47,774 bases of DNA, taken from Bacteroidaceae bacterium (GTDB taxonomy: Bacteria; Bacteroidota; Bacteroidia; Bacteroidales; Bacteroidaceae). Position 1 is the first letter of the stretch. Each line of letters begins with the position of its first letter. Location of the stretch: NCBI GenBank assembly GCA_017617575.1, contig JAFZVY010000097.1, positions 1-47,774 of the forward strand, given 5' to 3'. The translations under genes were made by a program, and so were the position numbers. Of this stretch, positions 41,150-47,430 are shown piece after piece. The notes beneath the pieces are model-generated. The model was not told where the DNA came from. It saw only the letters and a list, made by a program, of their open reading frames with translations, and did not search any database.

Positions 41150-41250
41150 AAACACAGAGGGCACAGAGAACTCAGAGAATAAAAGATTTTTTTCTTGTTT
41201 TTGTTCTGTTTCTTGCCTGTTTTTCTAATTGGCGCACATGCGCACAACTT
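41150..41250 (+). repeat. Half CACAGAG repeat joined to inverted-repeat element, copy C (partial)
   Basis: AACACAGAGGGCACAGAGAA (from 41150) is followed by TTCTTGTTTTTGTTCTGTTT (41189-) and TTTTTCTAATTGGC. This is the right part of the element seen complete at 35169-35341. At 35 kb the half CACAGAG repeat is on the other side of the element. Just downstream an 8-bp-step repeat (CTCACAAA) leads to the nitrilase ATG. Confidence 0.65.
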
Positions 41251-41303
41251 TCCGCAAGAACTAACAAACTCACAAACTCACAAACTTAAAAACTTACACA
41301 ATA

Positions 41304-42092
41304 ATGACAATAAGCTTACTACAAACAGATATAGTCTGGGGCAACCCTGTTGCCAACCAGCAGAGAGCAGAGGAGCTTATCAAGAGCCTCGACAAGTCGG
41401 ACGTGTATGTACTCCCGGAGATGTTCTCCACAGGCTTTGCCACAGAACCTGAGGGTATAGCCGAGGACGACCTCGCGTCACTCTACTGGATGCAGAAGAC
41501 AGCCAAGGAGATGGATGCTGCCATAGCAGGAAGCGTGGCTACGTGCATCGTGACAGACGGCAAGAAGACGTACCACAACCGCTTCTACTTCGTGAAGCCT
41601 GACGAGACATACGAGTACTACGACAAGCATCACCTCTTCACCTTCGGAGGAGAGCACCACCGCTACACACGTGGCACGGAGCGCAAAGTGGTGGAGTTCC
41701 GTGGCGTGAAGTTCCTTCTTCAGGTGTGCTACGACATGCGCTTCCCTATCTTTGCCCGCAACACGAAGGAGAACCCTTACGACGTGGCTCTCTACGTGGC
41801 AAGCTGGCCTACAGTACGCCTTGGTGCATGGAAGACGCTTGCCCACGCACGTGCCATAGAGAACCAATGCTACGTGGCTGCCGTTGACCGCACGGGCAAC
41901 GACCCATACTGCTCATACAGCGGAGGTACGATGCTCATAGACGCCTACGGCAATACCGTGGCAGAATGTGAGGAGAACAAGGAATGCGGCATAACCGTGG
42001 AACTTGACCTCGATGCCCTCTACGCTTTCAGGAAGAAGTTCCCAGTACTCGAAGATGCTGACGCTACGCGCAGCTCGTCAGTTAAAAGTTAA
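41304..42092 (+). CDS. Nitrilase-superfamily omega-amidase (YafV/NIT2-like)
   Basis: The 262-residue C-N hydrolase has the Glu-Lys-Cys triad: Glu in LPEMFSTGF (about residue 41), Lys in YDKHHLFTFG, and Cys in LLQVCYDMRFPIF. The tail HARAIENQCYVAAVDRTGND is typical of the omega-amidase/YafV branch. Members hydrolyse 2-oxoglutaramate-type amides formed by glutamine transaminases, a metabolite-repair role. The exact substrate is inferred. The C-terminal residues V-K-S and the stop codon come from a GTTAAAA heptad array. Confidence 0.9.
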   Translation: MTISLLQTDIVWGNPVANQQRAEELIKSLDKSDVYVLPEMFSTGFATEPEGIAEDDLASLYWMQKTAKEMDAAIAGSVATCIVTDGKKTYHNRFYFVKPDETYEYYDKHHLFTFGGEHHRYTRGTERKVVEFRGVKFLLQVCYDMRFPIFARNTKENPYDVALYVASWPTVRLGAWKTLAHARAIENQCYVAAVDRTGNDPYCSYSGGTMLIDAYGNTVAECEENKECGITVELDLDALYAFRKKFPVLEDADATRSSSVKS

Positions 42093-42111
42093 AAATTAAA
42101 AGTTAAAAGTG
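42081..42111. repeat. Heptad array GTTAAAA at the end of the nitrilase gene
   Basis: GTTAAAA, GTTAAAA, ATTAAAA, GTTAAAA in 7-bp steps. It overlaps the last three codons and the stop of the nitrilase gene. Confidence 0.8.
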
Positions 42112-42270
42112 GAGAGAGAAGTCGTTAAGCTATAAGTTGCGAACCTAATAGAGAAAGATAATTTTCTTTAATTTTATAAATTTTCGTTCTTTCCATTAGT
42201 GTGACAGACTATCGTCTTTTTACTCCTTCTAACTTCTTCTTACTCCTATTAACTACAGAAATAAAGGAAA

Positions 42271-42921
42271 ATGAAAGATTCACTTATAGTTGTGTCTGGA
42301 GGAATGGACTCCGTCACTATGATGTACGAATATGCAGAACAGATAGCTCTTGCAGTTAGCTTCGACTACGGAAGCAACCACAACAAGAAAGAGATTGAGT
42401 TTGCCAAGCTCCATTGTGAGCGTCTCGGCATTCGCCACCTCATCATACCACTTGCCTTCATGGGTCAGTATTTCAAGTCCTCACTCCTTGAAGGTGCTGA
42501 CGCCATACCTGAGGGTCACTATACGGCAGAGAACATGAAGAGTACCGTCGTGCCTTTCCGCAACGGCATCATGCTGAGCATAGCATGCGGACTTGCCGAG
42601 AGCAACGGACTCAAGAAGGTACTCATAGCCAACCACGGTGGCGACCACACCATCTACCCAGACTGTCGTCCAGAGTTCATCAACGCCATGTCAAGCGCCA
42701 TGACTCTCGGCACGGACACTCATGTGGAGGTGTTCGCACCTTACACCAACATCACGAAGTCGGATATTGCTCGCCATGGCAAGGCTCTCAACATCAACTA
42801 TGCCGAGACATGGTCATGCTACAAGGGTGGCGACAAGCATTGTGGCAAGTGCGGCACCTGCGTGGAGCGCAAGGAAGCCCTTGCCGAAGCAGGCATAGAG
42901 GACACAACGGAGTACGAGTAG
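42271..42921 (+). CDS. queC: 7-cyano-7-deazaguanine synthase
   Basis: The 216-residue ATP-dependent enzyme makes preQ0 from 7-carboxy-7-deazaguanine in queuosine biosynthesis. The PP-loop is SGGMDSVTMMYEY at residues 9-21. The middle contains VPFRNGIMLSIACGLAES and ANHGGDHTIYPDCRPEF. The C-terminal zinc-binding cysteines are in CYKGGDKHCGKCGTCVERK. The length is normal. The queD/E/F partners are not in the window. A C-rich hairpin repeat follows the stop at once, then a strong terminator. Confidence 0.95.
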   Translation: MKDSLIVVSGGMDSVTMMYEYAEQIALAVSFDYGSNHNKKEIEFAKLHCERLGIRHLIIPLAFMGQYFKSSLLEGADAIPEGHYTAENMKSTVVPFRNGIMLSIACGLAESNGLKKVLIANHGGDHTIYPDCRPEFINAMSSAMTLGTDTHVEVFAPYTNITKSDIARHGKALNINYAETWSCYKGGDKHCGKCGTCVERKEALAEAGIEDTTEYE

Positions 42922-42961
42922 GAGCCCCTCTCCCCAACCCTCCCCCTCTATGGGGAGGGTG
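42922..42961. repeat. G/C-rich hairpin repeat after queC
   Basis: C-rich block starting directly after the TAG, with CCCTCCCC-ctctat-GGGGAGGG as a hairpin. Same family as at 5356 and 13761. Confidence 0.65.
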
Positions 42962-43012
42962 ACTAATGCAAGAATAGCACTCGAAAGAAGCGCTCTACAC
43001 TACTAAAACAAG

Positions 43013-43058
43013 CGTCCTGCTTGCGACCGTCTTTAGTCGCAAGCAGGACGTTTCTTTT
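43013..43058 (+). terminator. Intrinsic terminator of queC
   Basis: CGTCCTGCTTGCGA (43013-43026) pairs perfectly with TCGCAAGCAGGACG (43037-43050), followed by TTTCTTTT. Confidence 0.85.
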
Positions 43059-43065
43059 AGGGTCA

Positions 43066-43142
43066 CATGACAGCCAAGGAATTTCTAAAGTCAATGGGGC
43101 AAACCAGAAAATCCATATCTCTCAAAACAAGGGATATGGATG
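43066..43142 (+). pseudogene. Left direct repeat: leftover 3' end of a second PIN-domain gene
   Basis: This segment matches the last codons and 3' flank of the PIN gene (43837-43906): a 32-nt block with one change, then a 29-nt identical block. Its frame reads MTAKEFLKSMG, next to MTAEEFLKSME in the intact gene. It is the remains of an earlier tandem copy or the outcome of insertion by recombination. The two repeats are 771 bp apart. Confidence 0.8.
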
Positions 43143-43160
43143 TAAATCTATTCTTTTTTT

Positions 43161-43191
43161 TTTGCTTATTCAATATTTATTTGTAGTTTTG
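43161..43191 (+). promoter_or_regulatory. Promoter of the PIN toxin-antitoxin pair
   Basis: TTTG (43161-43164), 19 bp, TAGTTTTG (43184-43191), then 26 bp to the first ATG. A clean consensus match placed between the left direct repeat and the module. Confidence 0.75.
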
Positions 43192-43217
43192 CAGCAGAAT
43201 CAAAACGCAATAGCATT

Positions 43218-43472
43218 ATGACAACATTAGCACAGAGAATAATGGAAACGCCGATGGCACCATATACGGCTTTACTACGCGGAATGACCCGCGAGCAAAA
43301 GCGTATTGTAGTGACATTCATCAACGAATCCATGAACGAGCCAACGCATAATGACAAACCATACGAGGTTGCTCCAGTGTCTCAAACCATCAAGAAATGG
43401 AGAGGTTGTGCTTCTTTCACAAAAAATGAATTAGAAAACGATGCACGTCTTAAAGCTATCATAAACAAATGA
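43218..43472 (+). CDS. Putative antitoxin of a PIN-type toxin-antitoxin pair
   Basis: The 84-residue protein begins MTTLAQRIMETPMAPYTALL, with a helical middle (LRGMTREQKRIVVTFINESM) and a charged C-terminal half that may wrap around the toxin. I do not recognise a DNA-binding fold, but size, position before a PIN gene and a four-base ATGA overlap with it mark it as the antitoxin. The -7 box lies 27 bp upstream of the ATG. Autoregulation is likely for such pairs but not visible. Confidence 0.7.
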   Translation: MTTLAQRIMETPMAPYTALLRGMTREQKRIVVTFINESMNEPTHNDKPYEVAPVSQTIKKWRGCASFTKNELENDARLKAIINK

Positions 43473-43873
43473 AACGAATTTTTCTTGACACAAACATTCT
43501 TGTAGATTTTGCTTTGGAACGAGAACACGGTGACGATGCAGAACAACTACTACAACGGGGACTTGATGGAATCATAAGTTTACAAGCATCATATCTTACG
43601 TTTGCAAACATGGCATATATCATGAAGAACAAAGTTGATGTGTACGAGCTATTCAACGACCTTTGCAAATTCATTTCCGTACTACCTATGGACGAGAAGC
43701 AACTACATACAGCCTTGACCCATAGAGTACATGATTTTGAAGATATGCTCCAATACCAATGTGCAAAAACTGCCAATTGCGACGTAATAGTGACAAACAA
43801 CCGTAAAGACTTCATCGAGTTCAGCACCCTTCCAATCATGACAGCCGAGGAATTTCTAAAGTCAATGGAATAA
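43469..43873 (+). CDS. PIN-domain ribonuclease toxin (VapC-like)
   Basis: The 134-residue PIN protein has the N-terminal acidic strand MKRIFLDTNILVDFALERE with the first catalytic Asp. A Glu/Asp-bearing middle contains LTHRVHDFEDMLQYQCA, and the last Asp lies in CDVIVTNNRKDF. PIN toxins cleave tRNA or other RNA when freed from their antitoxin. The end MTAEEFLKSME recurs in the upstream direct repeat. The length is normal, so the gene is probably active. Confidence 0.87.
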   Translation: MKRIFLDTNILVDFALEREHGDDAEQLLQRGLDGIISLQASYLTFANMAYIMKNKVDVYELFNDLCKFISVLPMDEKQLHTALTHRVHDFEDMLQYQCAKTANCDVIVTNNRKDFIEFSTLPIMTAEEFLKSME

Positions 43874-43906
43874 ATAACATATCTCTCAAAACAAGGGATA
43901 TGGATG
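43837..43906 (+). repeat. Right direct repeat at the PIN gene end
   Basis: Counterpart of 43066-43142. Both copies carry a CATATC...GATATG hairpin over the sequence TCTCAAAACAAGG and could also serve as terminators of a PIN transcript. Confidence 0.75.
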
Positions 43907-44070
43907 CAAAACGACCACATTCATTTGTTTGCTCCACGACTAACATAACACGCCCCAAACAACAAGCATATTTGCTTTATAATTGTCTTATATCGAACAT
44001 GGGGGGGTAAAATTAAAAGGGATGGAATGATAAATTAACATAATAGGTGGTATGTTCAGTAAAATATTCA

Positions 44071-44078
44071 TACCTTTG
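44071..44078 (+). promoter_or_regulatory. -7 box for the ILAGS-3/fimbrillin transcript
   Basis: TACCTTTG, full -7 match; the -33 is unclear. The leader to the ATG at 44356 would be about 270 nt. The 14-mer AAACGATTAGGTGA shared with the RiPP operon lies at 44105-44118, just inside the transcript. Confidence 0.55.
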
Positions 44079-44084
44079 CCACCG

Positions 44085-44355
44085 AAATATTAAATATTAT
44101 TAACAAACGATTAGGTGATATAAGCATAATATGAATTTCATATAGTATATACGCAAAGGATAATATCTTGACGGCTGTGAGGTCGTTAAGGCAGTTTCTT
44201 GTATCTATCATGTATGTTCATTCGCTTATTATACACGGATAACGACTAAGGGTGGAAACATCCAAAGGTTGAAATGTTGAGATAATCAAAACTTTTTTAT
44301 TAACAATCAAGGCAAGACTATTCTTGCCCAATTCTAACTTTTATTAAAAACAACA
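44085..44355 (+). promoter_or_regulatory. Structured 270-nt leader of ILAGS-3
   Basis: Three pairings are seen: GTCGTTA (44182-44188) with TAACGAC (44240-44246); GGGTG-GAAA-CATCC (44250-44263), a GNRA-type loop; and GGCAAG-CTTGCC (44311-44328). It has no open frame of note and may be regulatory. Confidence 0.45.
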
Positions 44356-44538
44356 ATGAAACAGAAAAATTATGTTGCTCCTTCCATTTCGGAGCGTGCG
44401 TCACGCATACGCACAAGCATCTTAGCTGGCAGTATTGATAACATCCACTCACACGATGTGCCATGGGGAGATGCAAGACAGAGAACAGTTCCAACAACAC
44501 CATCTGATGGCAAAGTAAACGAAGTATTAAGTTTTTAA
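44356..44538 (+). CDS. Small peptide with RTSILAGS leader motif (ILAGS peptide 3)
   Basis: The 60-residue product begins MKQKNYVAPSISERASRIRT with R-T-S-I-L-A-G-S at residues 19-26, exactly where ILAGS peptide 1 has it. A variable polar part follows with IHSHDVPWG and TVPTTP, then VLSF. It has no cysteine and no hydrophobic signal. A fimbrillin-like lipoprotein gene starts 12 bp downstream, the same order as at 9636/8010. Function unknown; probably a ribosomal-peptide precursor or a secreted small protein with a processing site after the AGS. Confidence 0.78.
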   Translation: MKQKNYVAPSISERASRIRTSILAGSIDNIHSHDVPWGDARQRTVPTTPSDGKVNEVLSF

Positions 44539-44550
44539 TTCAATGTGCGT

Positions 44551-45498
44551 ATGAAAAAGTATTTATTTCCAGTTGTAGCACTCGTAGCTGCAATGGCATC
44601 TTGTACATCAGATGTAGAAGAAGCACCTGCTATAGATAATTCCACAGAGAAGCAAACATACATTATAGGCTCTAAGCCTTTTGAGTTTGTTGAAGACTTA
44701 ACACGTACAACTTTCACATTAGAGGAGAAAGGTTTACTCTTCTCTTGGTCTTTTGACGAAGTTTTTGGTGTCTTCCCAATCAATCCAGTAAACAATCAAG
44801 CTATGTGGGCTCTTCAGAATGGCGGCAGCATATATGATAGCCAAAGTCATTTACGCGACCACTATGCACAATTTAACGGTCAAGGATGGGGATTGGAATT
44901 TGGCACAAAATATGCAGCATACCAACCATACAACGGAGAGATTCCAAGTAACACCGTACATACCGCAGTTCCTGTAACAATGCCAACTACTCAGGGTGGA
45001 ACATTAACTTACATAGGTAAGAATGTGGACTTCATGTGCGACACTTCAACATATGTTGGTCCTGCAAGCAGAGATTATCATAATGAACCATGGGAAGGTC
45101 CATACGATTCAGAATCCAATTGTGAAATTGGAGATGTTAGTAATCCTGGACATCAGCCAAGCTCTGGAGTTACATTCGACTTCGACCATTCTATCGCAAT
45201 CATTCAGATTAAAGTTCCAGAATCAAATAACGGTATAACTGTTACTGCTCAAAGCGGAAACCCATTCATTACAGCAGGAACATGGAATCTTGAAACTGGA
45301 GTCGTGACTGGTACTGACTTCACAAATACCATAACATTAACATCTCCAGAAAATGTAGAAAATGGTGTAGCGACATTCTATTTGGCAGCATTCCCAACAA
45401 CAACAGGTGCTTGTATAATTACTGTTGATGGCAACACTTACCAAGTTGCAAGCAAGACTCTCGTTGCTGGTAAGGCATACCGTTGGAATGTTCAGTAA
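44551..45498 (+). CDS. Fimbrillin-like lipoprotein
   Basis: The 315-residue predicted lipoprotein starts MKKYLFPVVALVAAMASC with a lipobox cysteine; a GTG two codons earlier is less likely. The sequence shows the fimbrillin-like pattern shared with the protein at 8010: RTTFTLEEKGLLFSWSFDEV, FGVFPINPVN, WGLEFGTKYAAYQPYNGE, FYLAAFPTTTGACIITVDG and the ending KTLVAGKAYRWNVQ. It lacks the FISUMP domain of its relative. It is probably exported to the surface. It ends at an intrinsic terminator and is tied to the ILAGS peptide gene. Confidence 0.85.
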   Translation: MKKYLFPVVALVAAMASCTSDVEEAPAIDNSTEKQTYIIGSKPFEFVEDLTRTTFTLEEKGLLFSWSFDEVFGVFPINPVNNQAMWALQNGGSIYDSQSHLRDHYAQFNGQGWGLEFGTKYAAYQPYNGEIPSNTVHTAVPVTMPTTQGGTLTYIGKNVDFMCDTSTYVGPASRDYHNEPWEGPYDSESNCEIGDVSNPGHQPSSGVTFDFDHSIAIIQIKVPESNNGITVTAQSGNPFITAGTWNLETGVVTGTDFTNTITLTSPENVENGVATFYLAAFPTTTGACIITVDGNTYQVASKTLVAGKAYRWNVQ

Positions 45499-45536
45499 TA
45501 AAGATGTTAAAAACAATTTGTATTATAGGAAATTTG

Positions 45537-45566
45537 CGACAACCTCACACGAGGTTGTCGTTTTTG
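45537..45566 (+). terminator. Intrinsic terminator of the fimbrillin-like gene
   Basis: CGACAACCTC (45537-45546), loop ACAC, GAGGTTGTCG (45551-45560), then TTTTTG. Strong stem and T tract. Confidence 0.88.
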
Positions 45567-45583
45567 TTTAAAATACGTCGTGA

Positions 45584-45657
45584 ACGTACTCGTAGTACGT
45601 GGCGAGCGTACTCCCAGTACGTTAGGCACGTACTGGCAGTACGTACGGCTACGTACT
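45584..45657. repeat. 22-bp-period array of ACGTACT...AGTACGT words
   Basis: Words start at 45584, 45606, 45628 and 45651, steps 22, 22, 23. It is homologous in layout and sequence to the array at 10781. Both arrays lie near a fimbrillin-like gene. Confidence 0.85.
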
Positions 45658-45723
45658 TTCACAATTTCACATTTTTCTTTTACTCGTTCACCAAAATGTT
45701 ACATGTTGAGCAAAGACATAAAA

Positions 45724-45764
45724 CGAGCCTTCGGAAAAGACGTTATATCTTTCCCGAAGGCTCG
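45724..45764 (-). terminator. Hairpin after the GNAT-like gene
   Basis: CGAGCCTTCGG (45724-45734) pairs with CCGAAGGCTCG (45754-45764) with a partly paired inner AAAGA/TCTTT. It lies about 20 bp past the minus-strand stop at 45784. Confidence 0.7.
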
Positions 45765-45768
45765 ATAT

Positions 45769-45790
45769 GTTAATTGTTAATTGTTAATTG
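45769..45790. repeat. Heptad array GTTAATT at the end of the GNAT-like gene
   Basis: GTTAATT occurs three times in 7-bp steps. The stop codon of the GNAT-like gene lies in the last unit. Confidence 0.8.
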
Positions 45791-46926
45791 CCCATCGTCT
45801 TTCCGAAGCAACGGCGACGGCGTGCCACCTCGTACTCGAAGTACTCCCATTGAGCAAGAACCTTGGAGTTGGTCTCAAGCATAGGACATACGTTGGCATA
45901 CTTGAACTTGCAACGTTGGAAATGAGGTATGAGGTCGTTGAAGATAGGAGCATTCACGCCTCGGCTCTGATACTCTGGCTTGACGGCTATGAGCATGAGA
46001 TTAACCGTATCCTCATAGAAACGCTTCATCTTGAGAGCCTTCAGGAGGTGGAACCAACCGAATGGAAGGAGCTTTCCGCCCGACTTGCGCATGGCATTGG
46101 CAAGTGAAGGCATACATGCACCGAAGGCAATAAGCTCGCCCGTGTCTGCATTCTCGATGAGAGTGACAAGGCTGAGGTCAACCAACGGAAGGAACTCACG
46201 CACATACTGGTCAATCTGCTTCTGGCTAATCTCAGAGAAACCGAAGAGATGAGCGTAAGCCTCGTTGACAAGCTCAAACATCTTCTGTCCGTAGCCATTC
46301 TTCAAGAGGTCCTTGCCCGTAGGCTTCACGATGCGCAGATTGTTACGCTTCATCACGATGTCCGTAATCTTGACGTACTTCTCAGGAATGACATCAGGCA
46401 CAGTCACCTTCAACTCCATCCAGTCAGCCTTCTTGACATAGCCAAGCTGCTCCATGAACTGTGGGTAGTAAGGATAGTTGTAGATGGTGAGAACAGAACC
46501 GATGCGGTCAAATCCCTCGATGAGCATTCCCTCCTTGTCGAGGTCAGTAATGCCAAGAGGACCTTCCACCTCTTCCATTCCTCGTTCCTTACCCCATGCA
46601 GCCACGGTATCGAGCAAGGCACGACACACGTCTATATCCTCTATGAAGTCAATCCAGCCGAAGCGAACCACCTTAGTGCCCCACTTCGCATTAGCCTTAC
46701 GATTGATGATGGCAGCCACACGACCAGCCACCTTGCCATCCTTGTAGGCAAGGAACAACTGAACGTCGCAGAATTCAAAGCCAGCATTCTTCTTTGGGTC
46801 GAACGTGTTGCGAAGATCCATGGCAAGGTCAGGTACAAAGTACGCATTGTCCTTGTACAGTTCATTAGTGAAATCAATGAACTTCGTTATATCTTTGTGA
46901 GAGTTAATTGCTTTTACCTCTATCAT
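45784..46926 (-). CDS. GNAT-like N-acetyltransferase family protein
   Basis: The 380-residue protein (ATG at 46926; another in-frame ATG is two codons upstream) begins MIEVKAINSHKDITKFIDF, then ELYKDNAYFVPDLAMDLRN. Features of the GNAT fold include LAYKDGKVAGRVAAIINRKA in the first half, and a C-terminal part GVNAPIFNDLIPHFQRCKFK with ANVCPMLETNSKVL. This is a large Bacteroidota GNAT-like protein with an unclear substrate. The C-terminal M-G-N and the stop come from a heptad array. It is a single gene with its own promoter. Confidence 0.75.
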   Translation of the reverse strand: MIEVKAINSHKDITKFIDFTNELYKDNAYFVPDLAMDLRNTFDPKKNAGFEFCDVQLFLAYKDGKVAGRVAAIINRKANAKWGTKVVRFGWIDFIEDIDVCRALLDTVAAWGKERGMEEVEGPLGITDLDKEGMLIEGFDRIGSVLTIYNYPYYPQFMEQLGYVKKADWMELKVTVPDVIPEKYVKITDIVMKRNNLRIVKPTGKDLLKNGYGQKMFELVNEAYAHLFGFSEISQKQIDQYVREFLPLVDLSLVTLIENADTGELIAFGACMPSLANAMRKSGGKLLPFGWFHLLKALKMKRFYEDTVNLMLIAVKPEYQSRGVNAPIFNDLIPHFQRCKFKYANVCPMLETNSKVLAQWEYFEYEVARRRRCFGKTMGN

Positions 46927-46953
46927 AATCACCTATTTTAGTCAAAATCGGTG

Positions 46954-46961
46954 CAAAGGTA
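46954..46961 (-). promoter_or_regulatory. -7 box of the GNAT-like gene promoter
   Basis: Minus-strand TACCTTTG, full -7 match, about 28 bp before the ATG. No clear -33 TTTG. Confidence 0.5.
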
Positions 46962-47106
46962 CGAAAAATAACGTAACGAAAAGCTTTTAAAAAGTAAAAA
47001 TGACGCCAAAAGCCCATAAGCCCACACACCACAAGCATCATTTTTTCTTTCTTTTCCTTGGTAAACTCAACATAAATATGTTCCTTTGCAAAGTCAAGAC
47101 TTAATT

Positions 47107-47430
47107 ATGTATTATATGGGCAACAACTTAATAAATTCCCTAAAGAACGTAGCAGAGCACGTACTGCCTAACGGCGCACACGTTTGGCTCTATGGCTCTC
47201 GTGCAAGAGGCGATGCACGGGACGACTCCGATTGGGACTTACTCATATTGCTTGACAAGCCAAAGATTGAGCATGACGACTTCGACACGGTAGCTTACCC
47301 ATTCATCGAAGCAGGCTGGGACTTCGCTGCCAACGTCAATCCTCAGCTCTATTCTTATTCAGAATGGAAACAAAGGGCTATAAGTCCGTACTATCAGAAT
47401 GTGGAACAAGATAAACTATTATTAGCATGA
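47107..47430 (+). CDS. Minimal nucleotidyltransferase (MNT) of a HEPN/MNT pair
   Basis: The 107-residue protein has the nucleotidyltransferase motif GSRARGDARDDSDWDLLILL near residue 30-49, with the GSxARG loop and paired Asp in SDWDL. The ATG at 47107 (MYYMGNNLI) was chosen over an earlier TTG; ATG 47116 is also possible. It is followed by a HEPN gene with a four-base ATGA overlap. In such pairs the MNT is the antitoxin, which in studied cases modifies the HEPN toxin with AMP groups. Confidence 0.87.
   Translation: MYYMGNNLINSLKNVAEHVLPNGAHVWLYGSRARGDARDDSDWDLLILLDKPKIEHDDFDTVAYPFIEAGWDFAANVNPQLYSYSEWKQRAISPYYQNVEQDKLLLA

Noticed and set aside
43021-43221. 66-codon frame between queC and the PIN pair
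   Set aside because: It runs through the queC terminator, the PIN-tail repeat and the promoter of the toxin-antitoxin pair, so it is fortuitous.
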